Source of the DNA: Jacaranda mimosifolia
Taxonomy: Eukaryota > Streptophyta > Magnoliopsida > Lamiales > Bignoniaceae
DNA: 64,000 nucleotides
Assembly: GCA_018894105.1 (NCBI GenBank)
Contig: CM032121.1
Location: forward strand, 32,840,230-32,904,229
Direction: 5' to 3'
The notes beneath the pieces were generated by a model, which saw nothing but the letters and a program-made list of their open reading frames with translations, was not told the DNA's origin and searched no databases. The translations under genes were made by a program, and so were the position numbers. This document shows positions 36,039-47,900 of this stretch, in pieces; the stretch's first letter is position 1, and every line of letters begins with the position of its first letter.

Positions 36039-39000
36039 ATGGAAGCTGCAAAGCAACAGCTGCATATTGTTCTAGTCCATGGCGCCTGCCACGGGGCATG
36101 GAGCTGGTACAAGCTGAAGCCCCTGCTCGAGGCCTCCGGCCACCGCGTGACGGCCGTTGACCTCTCTGCCTCCGGCATCGACCGGAGAAATCTGTACGAG
36201 CTCCGCACGCTCGCGGACTACACGCAGCCACTACTGGAGCTGATGGCATCAATTCCGCAGGAGGAGAAGGTGGTTCTGGTGGGACACAGTCTTGGTGGAC
36301 TAAATCTGGGCCTTGCAATGGACTTGTACCCTCAGAAGATTAGCGCGGCTGTTTTCCTGGCAGCTTTCATGCCTGATTCTACACACAGACCATCCTACGT
36401 TTTGGAAGAGGTACGTAGAGTTCTGTGCTTGCCTTAATTTAACCCAGGTTGCATTAATATATCCCAACTCCCTTTTTTATCCTGATTCAACAAAGTTTTA
36501 GATAAAAGTTAAAAAAAAGTAATAATAAATAAATAATTGACACTTCGACAGTTAATAGTGTTTGGCGTTCAGAATTCTAAAATAACTATTAAACATACCT
36601 TTTCATTTTTTGTGTGTGTGTGTGTGTGTGTTTCATCAGAGTTAAATAAATAAATAAATAGTTAAATGTTGTTTCAAGTTCGAAATTTTTAAAACAATGA
36701 TTGAGAGAATTCTATTTCTTTTATTGTCTAATCACCTATGATTTGGTTTACATTAATATATCCAAACTGCTGTTTTTATGATTTTATCTTAATTTTGTAT
36801 ATAGTTTAAAACAAAATTTAAAAGAAATTAATAGCTGATATAATTGGAGTTTTGAATTCTAAAACAATCGATAGAGTGACCCTATCTTCTTCGCGTAAAT
36901 AAATTGAAATGGAACTTGATTATTATTTGAATGTGACTTGACCTTATTGACGCATGACGAACATCATTATCTCAAATGAGAAAATTATTTTTAAGAAAAG
37001 CTTATGTAAAATAATTAATTTCAAAAATTTTGGAATAAATATAATGAATAAAACTAAAAAAGACACATGTATTATAAGTGTTTTGATATTATTATGATAC
37101 TAATTTCAACTATTCTACCTGCTTCAAATAATTTATTCATTTGACGTAAAGAAGACCCAAAGTCCGTGTGAGATTTGGTATGTTGTTGGTCTTCTACCTT
37201 CCCGACGACAAATACACTTTCCTTTTCTTTTTTGCTTTTTTTCTCTCCGTCTCATCTTGACCTTTAGGTAGTAGTGTTCGGAAGATTATGAGGAGGTAGG
37301 GGCGACAAGGTGGGCAACGAACCATAAGTTCGACGCAATTAACATGGTTTTATGTTGAATTGGGTTAACATGGATATGTGTTGAATTGGATTTTAATTCT
37401 TTGAAAATAGATTTGAGATTGATCGGGTTGAGGCGGGTTTTATTATGTTTTAGGTTTAAAGTGGGTTGAAGTAAATTTAAACTGGGTCAAATCAAAAAAT
37501 TAAACTAAAATTTAATAAATTAAAAAAACAATTTTGAATTAATAATGAAAAACTATATTATTTTCACTACCTCATTTTTATTACAATCTCGTACCTTTGG
37601 TTTACTAATTATCATTTTGTGCTTTGGTTAATTGTTTAGAATTTTTCAAAATACATATTTTATTATATATGAAAATGTATTAAATCAAAAGAATAAGCAC
37701 TTTTTTACTATTGATAGTTTATACTTGAATTTAATATCAAAACTTGACTTGAATATTAAACCCAAATTGGTTTAATTGAGAATTGATAGAGCCATATGCA
37801 TTAATAATGCAATTACTGTCAAACTGGACGTAATAGGACTTAGAATCATTTGTCCCGTTTTTAGTTTTGAGCCTGAAATAATTCAAATATTCAACTATTT
37901 TTGTATATTAATATTACTATCTCCTTTTAATTAATTTTTTAACAAATAAAATAAAATAATTTTTTTTTTAATTGAACTCATGTTGAACTCAACTCAACTC
38001 AACTCAACTCAACTCATTTTCAATCTAACTCAACCCATCTTCAATTCACCTATCTAAAATTCATATTGAATCAATCAAATTGAGCCCAAATCATAGCCAA
38101 CCCTATCCATCTATTAGCTACCCTTATTGGAAGCTAGTTTAACTTAATTTGCGTAATTTCTTTTTGGTAATTTTGGATTAAAATAGTTTCAAGGGCTCCC
38201 GAATAAATGTGGTTTTATTCAATTCCAAGTAATAAAATCTTATTGTGCTTGTTTCCAATAAGAAAAATGCAAAAAGGCAATTAAATATTAATGTGACAAT
38301 CCATGGTGAAATATATTATTTATGTCCTGGGTTCTAGCCTTTTCTATAATTCCACTTTTTGGTCATTCGACTTTTAGCCAAACTAGATGGAAGCCACTCA
38401 TAATTAAGCTAATGTCCATACAATCTTGCTTAATGAAATCAGATTAATTAAATAGAATTAAATTAGATCTAAAAGGGTCCTAATATTCACAAAAAGATAC
38501 ATGTTTAGTGACCACTTTAATATCATTCTTACATTAATTAATTAAAGTATGATAAAGATGTTTATGAGCTTTTTATTTGAAAGTATATGTTTCGTTTTCC
38601 AAACTTATTTAATTTTACTTTATGACAATCAAAGAGAAATATTCATTTGACAACGAAAGCCAGAGGATGCCAATTGACTCATTTTGATAATGAAGGAAAG
38701 ATATGATCACTATATATTGAGTATAGGCAACAATCATTGCATGCGTTCATATATGAAAAAATACTAAAATATACATTGAGCATAGGATAAAATCTAAGGA
38801 TGTTGGGGTGGGGGACTATATAGTAAGATTTGCAAAAGGTGGAGGGACTAATCTGGTGTGGACAGAAATTGTTTGGGACCACACCAGCCAATCACAATTC
38901 ACAGCCTTTAGTCTTCGCGTCAATTTGTACTATACCTTTTATTTCTCCCTCTCCCTCTCTCCCTCTCTCTCTCTCCCTCTCTCTCGATTTCTTCTATGTT

Positions 39001-41185
39001 ATACTTTCAATTAAAGCAAGGATTAGTCGCAATTTGAGCAGTTACACTCACCGTGAGTGCCCTGTCATTGATAGGCGATCGCCCGTTCTAACTTCTACGG
39101 CCGCCTAAGGTGTGCTCAATTTGAATAAGTGAAAAAAGAAACAAAATAAAGACAAAATTCCACTTATTAAACACCAATATTTTAATCTAATTGGTGTTTA
39201 TTCATTTCTTTAGCTTAGTGAATCTAAGGTATTCTATCAAACTCATTCTCCATTTGTTTGGCTAGGAATGTTAAGATTAAGAATATCAATTTAATTTTGA
39301 AGAATAATCTTGCACCTGGATTACATTACAATTGATTTTTATTCTTGTCAGATTATGTAGTCTTTTTAAATCTAATCAAATTAATTACAATTTGTAAGAA
39401 AATAAATTAGGCCATTTTTTGTTCGTGTTAGATTATATAGTCTTTTTAAATATTCATACATGCACGCAATGTATAGACAACAATTGCGTGCATATATGAA
39501 TAAATAATAAAATATCTATTAAGCATAGGATATTAAATCTCCGATGATCATCTAAAGCTTGAAACGTGAAGTGTAGGAGAATTATAAATTGTTCCATGAA
39601 TATCATCCCAGTAATTCTTGAAAATTATATCATACTTATATACAACATTAAATCATGTAAACAAATTATGTATTGTGAAGATATATTTAAATTCAAAATG
39701 TTCATGTCATTTTAATTAAAAGTGCACATTAATCTTTGCTTATGGATCGGCCTTGAATCAACCCAACCCATCTAAAAACTCACGTCTTTTGAAGTTTAGA
39801 TGCTAAAACTCTAATTACCTAAAACCATGCAATAAGGACTATTTCTTGTTCTATATAAATTGTAATCTTAGTACTCAATCATGCTAGAAAAACAAGAAAA
39901 TTAACATGGACATAATTTTTAATTGTTACTATATATGAACTACGAAGGACCAAACAATATTTTTGCTCAAGATATATAAAATATTTTATTTAATCACTAT
40001 TTTATTTTTATATAACTCCATATTCCTTAATAGGGATGGCAATGGATCCGGGTAAATCGGGGCCCCGCCCCAGACCCGTCCCGAATGGAGCGGGTTTGGA
40101 GTGAAGAAAATGGGGATGGGGTGGGTAGCGGGTCTTGATTATCAAGACCCGCCCGGGTCCGGGGCGGGTTACGGGTTTTGGTGGACCCGCCCCGGTCCCA
40201 TCCTATATTATATTATATAATATATATTTATATTATATATATTGCATATATATATTTATATTATATATTATATTACATATAACATATATATTATATATAA
40301 GTATAAGTATTTATTAGGTTATAATACTATATTAGAAAATTAGGGCTTCTTTTTTTTTTTTTTAACTTGTTTCAATTTTATTCTTTCAAATCCGATACTC
40401 ACTAGAGCAAAATCTGTATATTCAAGTGATTATGAAGAAAAGAAGGTAAAAAATATATACACAAAAATATAAAAAAATACAAAAAAAAAAGGGGTTAGGC
40501 GAGTCCAACCCGCTGGGTCCGGGTCCAAAGGTAAGGCGGGGTGGGACGGGGCGGGGCGGGGCGGGTCCTGGATTTCTCAATTTTTAGGCGGGGCGAGTCC
40601 CGGGTCCTGCAAAACCCGCCCCGTTGCCATCCCTATTCCTTAATTTTTTATTTTAATTTGAAGTACTACGAGCGAACTCCAATGGAAGCGTGGCTAGATA
40701 CTCAGTTCTTACCATATGGTGCCCCAGAAGAACATCTAACATCAATGTTTTTCGGCCCCAACTTTGTCTCCTCCAAACTATACAATCTATGTTTACCCGA
40801 GGTACATCATTTTATTCTATTTATTCCTCTCATATTTATGTTTAAATATTATATTTACATAATTAAATTTTGAAAATAACTAGCCTATGAATATATTTGG
40901 CAGGATGTGGCATTAGCGATGATGTTGATAAGGCCGAGCTCTTTATTCCTAACAGACTTGTCAAAGAAGAGTCCCTTCTCAAAAGAAGGATTTGGGTCCG
41001 TAAAGAGGGTTTATATAGTGTGCACAGAGGACAAAGCTATTCCCGTAGATTTCCAGCGCTGGCAGATTGAGACCATTGGAGTGGACGAAATGAAGGAAAT
41101 AGAGAATGCAGATCACATGGCTATGCTGTCAAAGCCTCAGGAACTTTGCCAATGTCTAATTGAGATGGCAAATAAATATATTTAG
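36039..41185 (+). CDS. Methylesterase gene 1 (MES/SABP2-type alpha/beta hydrolase)
   Basis: Exons are 36039-36410, 40664-40801 and 40904-41185. Introns are GT-AG and codon phase is kept, giving 263 residues; tobacco SABP2 has about 260. The enzyme belongs to the plant alpha/beta-hydrolase group that removes methyl groups from small methyl esters such as methyl salicylate or methyl jasmonate, or acts in alkaloid or iridoid steps. The real substrate is unknown. The start [18 protein letters not shown] gives the oxyanion-hole region. The triad is Ser84 (VGHSLGG), Asp213 (VCTEDKAIP) and His241 (ENADHMAML). No signal peptide is seen, so it is probably cytosolic. Exon 1 is much more GC-rich than its surroundings. 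Intron 1 is 4.25 kb and holds a hAT-type MITE ending 28 bp before exon 2. A second copy lies at 58557. Confidence 0.9.
36611..36631 (+). repeat. (TG)n microsatellite
   Basis: Ten TG dinucleotide units within intron 1 of methylesterase gene 1. Confidence 0.9.
37985..38016 (+). repeat. (AACTC)n microsatellite
   Basis: About six pentanucleotide AACTC units, followed by degenerate copies to about 38030. Confidence 0.85.
38945..38986 (+). repeat. CT-rich low-complexity tract
   Basis: Runs of CTCTCTCC units form an imperfect CT repeat within intron 1. Confidence 0.8.
40031..40635. mobile_element. hAT-type MITE in intron 1, TSD TTCCTTAA
   Basis: The 605-bp element starts TAGGGATGGCAATGG and ends CCGTTGCCATCCCTA, like the copy at 24308-24852. 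A perfect 8-bp TSD TTCCTTAA lies at 40023-40030 and 40636-40643. The GC-rich arms carry GGGGCGGG words and the centre is (TA)-rich. Its right end lies 28 bp before exon 2 of methylesterase gene 1. The second gene copy has uninterrupted intron sequence at the same place, so the insertion came after duplication. Confidence 0.88.
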
Positions 41186-42500
41186 TTCCAACTCGCTGCA
41201 ATTTGAACTCAACTCTCATATGCTGAGGCTTTGTGCTCCTTTATCGTTGCGACAAGTCCTTTCACCTTTTTCTTTTTCTTTTTTTATTTTATTTTATACT
41301 AATGATGAATAAAATAAAAAGGTAATGGAAAGGACGATCATCAAAAGTTTGAGAATTTTTTTATGTATCATATGGACAATTCAATATTGTTTGATCATTT
41401 TTATTTGAAGTTCTGCAAAATTGATAGTTCAAATTGATGTTCACCTAAATTTTAATTTTACTCGCAAAGACAATCAATACACATATATATATAAGAATTA
41501 TAGATTTTCAAATTTATTTGATCATTGTAGTCTTTTGTTAATTATTCTTCTTCTCGAGTTATTAAACTTTAAATCTTTTAAAATTTTGATAAGGAATAGT
41601 TCTTTTTTCTCTCTCTTTTTTTTTTTATTCAAATTGATAAAGTAAAATTAAGATCTGAATTTCAATGTTAAGATTTTATTTATAGTTTAGTACTCATGAC
41701 AACGAACACATTTATGTCCAGTATTGTGGTTTAAGGTAAATTTAATTAGAATTGACTCAGTAGTTGAATCAATGATCCTTTATTTAGTAAACTTTATGGG
41801 TCAATAATTGATTTGTATTTTTTATTATATCATCACCTCATATATTAATTAATAATAATATCAACAATATTAAAATATCAAATTATCAATATTGAATTAT
41901 TCTAAAAATAGATAAATATTATATGCGAATCATAGTTATAATTTTCATGACATTTGAGGTTGTAAAAATGTCAAATATTTGTCAATAGAGTAAATATTTA
42001 ATCTCTTTATACTTCATATATAAAAACAACTTATATTATAATTTGATCACCGATTTAGTATGTAGTTTGTAACATGCTATATTTGATAAACTGAAACATT
42101 TCTTAATATTCAATATAACTCTAATAAGTAAAATTTATTTATTTTTATTTATGCAATTATTTTATTATTTTTAAAATTATCAAATAACACATATTATGTA
42201 AACAATAAAAAAAAAAAAAAAAGTAAATTCTCAATATTCAATTCAAAGTATAAAATCAATCTCTCATAAGTTTCTTTTATATATATAAAATGTACTTATA
42301 ATTCAATATGATATTATCAAATTTTTTTGATTTGATCGGCACTATTATATGCATATATTATTATTTGCATATGCAACCACATTCTATTTTGAATTATTTT
42401 TAGGCAAAAATATGAAAATAAATGTATACAATACAAAAACAATTCATTAAAAAAAATATTTTTGGGGAGCTCATTTATTCTGAATTCGTTAATTATCAAA
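41186..42500. other. 3' flank of methylesterase gene 1 and AT-rich DNA
   Basis: The stretch 41190-41400 matches the flank behind gene 2 (GGCTTTGTG at 41227 and 61093). The remainder is AT-rich with no recognised feature. Confidence 0.5.
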
Positions 42501-42501
42501 T

Positions 42502-42573
42502 GTCCCCAAGTAAGATTCGAACTTATGACCAATTGGTTAACAGCGGACCACTCTACCACTGAGCTACTGAGGA
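42502..42573 (-). tRNA. trnN-GUU: trnN-GUU-like plastid tRNA-Asn, probably a pseudogene
   Basis: The minus strand starts TCCTCAGTAGCTCAGTGG, has GTT in the anticodon position (CTGTTAAC) and a T arm with GTTCGAATC, total 72 bases. The acceptor stem pairs TCCTCAG with TTGGGGA. The anticodon stem GTCCG/CCAAT has two mismatched pairs, where the plastid form as I remember it pairs. It therefore looks like a decayed transferred copy and not a working nuclear tRNA. Confidence 0.85.
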
Positions 42574-42901
42574 ACAATGGGAGATTAGATCTCATAGAGT
42601 TCAATTCCCATTCTCAATCCATGACCAATATGAGCTCGAACCCTCCTTCGTAACTCCCGAAACTTCTTCGTAGTGGCTCCCTTCCATGCCTCATTTCAGA
42701 GGAAACTTCAAAGTGGCTCTATTTTATTATATTCCATCCATATCCCGATTCCATTCATTTAATATCCCTTTGGTGTCATTGACATAGCAGGTGTCATTTT
42801 TAGTTTATCTCTTTCTATTTCGTTTCTATATATGGAAAATTAAAAAATCATCATATAATAATCTAGAAATGGCAATAGAAAAGAAATAAGGGAGGTTTGT
42901 T

Positions 42902-42961
42902 ATGATTTTTCAATCTTTTTTACTGGGTAATCTAGTATCCTTATGCATGAAGATAATCAAT
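42902..42961 (+). pseudogene. ycf1: Truncated start of plastid ycf1
   Basis: The first 20 codons of ycf1 are readable from ATG (MIFQSFLLGNLVSLCMKIIN). The match stops there and nuclear AT-rich sequence follows. In plastids ycf1 codes for a very large membrane-associated protein linked to import (TIC214). This fragment can make nothing of that kind. Confidence 0.85.
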
Positions 42962-43738
42962 ATAAAACTGTGCAAATAACTTTATTGAATTAATGCAATT
43001 TGCTATTTAAGTAGTCATTCATTAGGCTTTTGAATTTTTCAACGTTGTCAATCATATTTGTCCACTATAAAAAATTTACTTCAAATAACAGAGAAGGAGT
43101 TCTTTATTATCATGTTTCCAAAAAACTAAAATGATTTTATTTGAAAATTTTGCAGATATAAAAATAAAATTTAGAGTTATAGATGTTTTGTGTGAAGTTA
43201 ACTTTTTTATACATGAAATAACTTTTGAAATTTAATTGTTTGACAATATATTTTATATATAAAGTTTTATTGAAATTCTTTTTTCATATCTAAAATCGAT
43301 AATTATAAAAATAATTAAATTTTAAACACTTAGACAAAATTAAGGACTTACAAATCAGCTAATATATAATTATTCATTTCTCAAATACTTTCTACGAAGA
43401 TAGTGATGATTCGATGTTCCATATAAATAGATATCTATCATTTTCATAAGAAGCGAAAAAGTTGTTAAAGTTTTTTAAGCAAGTCATAATATTATTAAAA
43501 GACAATTATGATTGTTAAGTACGTATTTCTTTTGAAATGTATTTAATATAAATTATTTAAAGGTTATGTATATTTTAAATTCTAAATTGTCAAGAAAACA
43601 GTATATAACAAGATATAAAAATATTTTGTTTGATCAAATGATAGAATGATTTTTGAATAATTGAATCATGTATTAATTTAACTAAAAACATAAATGATTA
43701 AGAAACAAGATCCGTGTCATTTTTATCTATCATTTTGG
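42962..43738. other. AT-rich DNA without a recognised gene
   Basis: No gene, tRNA or transposon end recognised between the plastid insertion and the Copia fragment. Confidence 0.5.
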
Positions 43739-45504
43739 TGTATATTAATTTTTTTCTAATTCTATTAGACAAATAATTAAATAAGATATTTAATTAATTG
43801 ACAAGTAGGGTTTAGTAGTGGTTATCTTAAGTTAATTGTAGCTTAATAAATGATGCCCCTGATCTATAGATAGGGGCTCTTTCCCTTTGTAATGGTATTC
43901 TTCCAAAAATGCAGATTTTCCTTTTCATCAGTTTTTCTTAGCTTCTGCATGGTATGAGAAGAGTAATTTCTTTCCGCTACTTCTTCCCCAAACCTCATTC
44001 CATCTTTTGGCTAAATCTTACTATGTTGTTGAATGAGGTTTTTTCTTAGACTCTTGATCAATCTGCCAGTGAAGATCCATTCCATCCTTAATACCTACAT
44101 CATTCAAATAGTCCAGGTCTTAATCTACGCAACAGCTCATGGTGACAATTACTCGTCGTGGATAAGAGCAATGCTAATCACTCTTTCAATCAAGAATAAG
44201 GTACGCTTTATTGGTGGATCTTTGCAAAGACCTTCCGATGATGATGAAGTTCTTAATTTGTGGAATTGTGACAACAATATGGGTTATTTCTTTAATATTG
44301 AATTCGCTTTCAAAGGAGATCTTTGCTAGTATTATTTACTCAGAATCTACTCAAGCAATTTGGCTTGATTTGAAAGATAGGTTTCAGCAGTGCAATGGTC
44401 CACGTATTTCCGAATTGCTCAGCAGGACTCCGTTGCAGTATACTTCACAAAATTGAAGACCATTTGGGAAGAACTTTTCAATTTTCGATTGGTTTGCTCA
44501 TGTGGCCACTGCACATGTGGGGAGTTAAAGATTTTGGCCTTTTATCATCGCATGGAATATGTGTTCTCATTCCTTACGAGGCTTAATAACACTTACTCTC
44601 AAATCCGTGGTCAAATTCTTATGATGGTTCCATTATTTGCCATCAATAACGTGTTCTCATTGATGTCTCTAGAAGAAGGGCAAAGAAATATTAGCCATAC
44701 TATTCATCCAACATAATGGCGTTTCATACAAAAAAATATTTCTCCAAAGCAGGTCTCCTCCTCAGACCCTCTTACTTAACTGAAAAGAAAACGTGACAAA
44801 CCTTTTCGTACTTATTGTAACTACTATGGGCATACCATTGACAAATGTTACAAATGGCATTCCTCCTGGATACAAACCAAGACCAAGACCTTAAGCTCCT
44901 CAAGCTGTTATTGTCAATTTGATTGTAGACTAGACTGGCATTGGATCCAACAACTTCATTCACTAACTAAATAACTCTCAAATGCAACAACTTAATTTCC
45001 ATATTGTCAAGCCACATGACCGCTTTGAATTCTTCAAAGCTTGAATCTACTGAGATATCTGATGCTCAAAATACCATAGGTACCTGCTTATGTATACCAA
45101 CTTCTCTCAATAATCCTTTTCCAACTATCTGGATTATCGATTCTGGCACCTTAAATCACATCTATTCTAACATACTTGCCTTCACCTTTATCTCTCCTAT
45201 TATTAAAACTTCTATCTCGTGACCTAACAAGGCAAAAATCACAATCCATTACATTGGCACTATGCACTTAAGTCTAAATTCAGTTCATCAAAACATTTTC
45301 TTTGTTCCTTAAATTTAGTATAACTTGCTCTATATTAGTGCTCTCACCAAGTTTAATACTCTCGCGATTACCTTTTTCAAATGATCATTGCTTGATTCAA
45401 GACCTCCAATCCCTGAAGATGATTGAAAGTTGACAAACTTGAAGGATTGCACATCCTTGACTCCAATAAACTATTTACTTCCATCACTCATGTAAACTCT
45501 GTAG
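43739..45504 (+). mobile_element. 5' part of a Copia retrotransposon (LTR, gag, protease)
   Basis: The LTR appears to end at GCTTCTGCA (43949), followed by a primer binding site TGGTATGAGA (43950-43959), close to TGGTATCAGAGC. The LTR start near 43739 (TGTATATTAAT) is a guess. Gag and protease follow on the plus strand. At about 45504 the Copia sequence stops abruptly and a Gypsy RT on the opposite strand begins, so integrase, RT and the 3' LTR are missing. Confidence 0.7.
44000..45504 (+). pseudogene. Copia gag and protease, broken
   Basis: Gag is spread over frames: GDNYSSWIRAMLITLSIKNK (44130-44200), ILNSLSKEIFASIIYSEST, AIWLDLKDRFQQCNGPRI, then YFTKLKTIWEELFNF and VCSCGHCTCGELK up to about 44690. 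These are hallmark gag segments of plant Copia. The zinc knuckle near 44810-44855 reads RTYCNYYGHTIDKC, with the first Cys replaced by Arg. The protease site is WIIDSGTLNHI near 45129-45165, with D-S-G intact. The pre-integrase region (IQDLQSLKMIE, then LEGLHILDSNKLF in another frame) runs to the junction at about 45504. Confidence 0.8.
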
Positions 45505-45870
45505 GGAATGATGAAAGAGGTCTTATCCCTACCTTGGGCGTCATGAATATTTGGTAATAACCTTGACATGCATCCATCATACTTAGCAAATCACAACCAG
45601 TAGTATAATCTACTAACAAATCTATACGAGGTAGAGGTTAATGATCTTTAGGGCAAGCTTTATTCAAATCAGTGAAATCATTACACGTTCGCCACTTTTC
45701 CTCATTTTTAGGGACAAGGACTACATTACAAAACCAACTTGGATATTGAATCTCTATAATGTGTCCTGTCTCTAAAAGTTTATTCACCTCCTCCTCGATG
45801 ATTTGGCATCGTTTAGCATTGAAAGTTCTGATCTTCTGCTTCATTGGCTTAAATAAGGGGTTCACGTTAA
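45505..45870 (-). pseudogene. Gypsy reverse transcriptase, N-terminal piece
   Basis: The frame at 45638-45865 has VNKLLETGHIIEIQYPSWF, VVLVPKNEEKWRTCNDFTDL and NKACPKD, the standard start of plant Gypsy RT. After a stop, PLPRIDLLVD and MDACQGYYQI follow, then DKTSFIIP in another frame at the junction. The catalytic YxDD segment is not present. Confidence 0.85.
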
Positions 45871-46389
45871 GACGGTGGACGATGATACTAGGTTCAATTC
45901 CCTAGAGGTCAGAAGCCTTCCATGTAAAAATATCAACATTTTTCCTGAGGAAATCAACCATGAGACATTCCATGCTGCTGCCCATATCTGTCCCAATCCT
46001 AGTAGTCTTGTCAGGGTTCCTTGATTCCAACTTGATGGTTTTGAACTCCCCGATAGGTTCGACCCTGGTCTCCTCAAGATTCCACTTCTTACTCGTCTGT
46101 CCCTCTTCGGGTTTCGCTACTAGGGCGTCCCCCGAAGGTTTTAGTTTAGGTCAAGCTTTCTGTTCATTTGCCTCGACTAAGATTGTATAGCACCACAAGA
46201 CTTCCTTCATGTTACATAGAAGCTCCTCCATCCTAGCAGTAGTCAGAAACTTGACCTTTATGTGATAGGTCGAGATAATAGCTTGAAAATCATTCAGTGC
46301 TAGTTAATCGATGATAGCATTGTAGGTAAATGGTGCATCTATGACCAAGTAGTTAACCATGAGAGTTTTCCTTCGGGGGCCTCCCCAAA

Positions 46390-46680
46390 TGATGTGGATA
46401 GGCTTAGAGAACCTTTGGGGATAATCCCTGACCCCCAAATCCAACCAGCGGGGTACGAACAGGCTCGAACTTCAACTTGCCCATGTTCATTCTCTTCAAG
46501 ATCGATAGAAATACGATGTTTGTCGAGCTCTCATTGTCGACCAACACTTTCCTGACCTCAAAGTTTATTATTTCCACAAATATTACCAAAGGGCAATCCA
46601 GCTTGTTGTCGGTCCCTTGATTGTCAATATCTGAGAGATCCGTGTCAGAGAAAAAGATTGGCTTAGCGCTGGTCAATAGC
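46390..46680 (-). pseudogene. Gypsy aspartic protease
   Basis: The 90-codon frame has FEVRKVLVDNESSTNIVFLS and RTPLVGFGG. The family usually shows V-D-N-G-S-S; here the Gly is Glu. That change beside the catalytic Asp should abolish activity. Confidence 0.8.
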
Positions 46681-46929
46681 TGGAAAACTGTTTCGATCGG
46701 GGAGGATTTGGTCGACTCTAGTTTGCATTAGTTCTGCCTTCTGGCCGACTTCAAGTCCCCTCCAGTTAGGCCTCCTACAATAGTATTAATTACTCCTCTA
46801 ATGGGTGGACAAGGATCGTAGGTAGGTTTCTTTCTCTTATCTTCTTTCCTTAGGCTAATCGACTTTTCTCTATGGGAAGTTCAGTCGGTTACGCCTGCTT
46901 CTTGTCTGGCTGTCTCATTGATAAATTTT

Positions 46930-47900
46930 TTCAGATGGCCTTGTCAAAATAGTACTCTCGATCTCATCATGGAAGTTGAAACAGTCATCCATGTTATAGC
47001 CTTTCTGTCTATGAAAGTGTAGTATTTCTCATACCTTTTCATATCTTCTATCTCGGTCAACTTCCTGGGTTTCTTAAGGAGGCTGTCATGCCAGATGGCA
47101 AACAATACTTCCTTTCTTGCAACATTGAGCGGAGTATAGTTGTGGAAACGTTTGATCGAAGATCGATGTCCATCTTTGTGCTGACGGTCATCTTTCTCTT
47201 TCAGCTTCTTCTTGTCGATCTCAGGATTACCATACTTGAGTTTATTCATATCTTCCCAAGTCGTATACATCTGAGCGAGATCGAGCAGCTTCTCCATCGA
47301 CCTAGGCTACTCCCTGACCAAGGTATTGGAGCACTCCTTGTGGCGAAGGCCCAAAAAAAACACATCGATCAAAAACTTGATGTGCGAGCTATCAATCTTT
47401 GAGACCTCAATGTTAAACCTGGTAAAGAAATCACGAAAGGATTCCCCCTCTTACTGTTTAATAGTGTGCAAATGGGTATGGGGGAGCTTCGCATTCCTCT
47501 AACTAGCAAACTAATGAAGAAATTTATCGCACAGCTGGTCGTGGGAGTAGATCAATGCCAGTTCCAACTTCATAAACCAATTGAGCACAATTCCTTGGAA
47601 TGTGGTGACTAGCATCTTGGCATGGATGTAGTCGTTGTGCCCATGCAACTACATCATATGCTCGAACTATATATAGCTACTCATTTAGGTCCGTCAAGCT
47701 ATCATATCTAGATAACCCAGTTGGAACTTTGGCGTCGACAGTGATTCGCTCGTCGTCTATCTCCTGTATGAATGGTGACTCCCTTTCTCGATGAAAATGA
47801 GGAGTGCCATCATAATGTGGGTTCTTCTTAGAGTTTCTCCCCGAAATTTCTTTGACTCGCCGGTTCAATTACTACACTTGATAGGAAACTTCTTCCCATT
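46930..47900 (-). pseudogene. Gypsy gag, broken
   Basis: Segments in order on the minus strand: YDGTPHFHRERESPFIQEI and PTGLSRYDSLTDLNE (47680-47840), GESFRDFFTRFNIEVSKI (about 47400-47455), then a frame at 46944-47297 with FHNYTPLNVARKEVLFAIWH. These match the gag of Tat/Athila elements (TPLN...VL segment). Stops separate the pieces. Confidence 0.75.

Larger units (their letters stand above)
36411..40663 (+). other. Intron 1 of methylesterase gene 1
   Basis: This 4253-bp intron starts GTACGTAGAG and ends TTTGAAG. Its first about 200 bp and last about 1 kb match parts of the shorter intron 1 (1034 bp) of the second copy, for example GGACCAAACAA near 39948 and 59831. The rest includes a (TG)n tract at 36611-36631, an (AACTC)n tract at 37985-38016, a CT-rich tract at about 38945-38986 and the MITE at 40031-40635. 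Three loose repeats containing TTAATATATCC or GAATTCTAAAA lie at 36430-36880. Confidence 0.75.
42502..42961. other. Nuclear insertion of plastid DNA (NUPT)
   Basis: From memory of plastid genomes, this stretch matches the inverted-repeat interval from trnN-GUU to the 5' end of ycf1 in gene order and sequence (for example CCATATCCCGATTCCATTC and TTTGGTGTCATTGACATAG). Flanks on both sides are ordinary AT-rich nuclear DNA. Point differences, including stem-breaking changes in the tRNA, show it has drifted since transfer. A plastid alignment would fix the ends, which I place at the tRNA 3' end and after codon 20 of ycf1. Confidence 0.85.

Noticed and set aside
36004..36318. Minus-strand frames over methylesterase exon 1 (also 58444-58626)
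   Set aside because: They are antisense shadows caused by the GC-rich codons of the real exon.
42317..42653. Frames of 63-95 codons over the tRNA-Asn region
   Set aside because: They overlap the plastid tRNA and spacer on both strands and have no protein motif.
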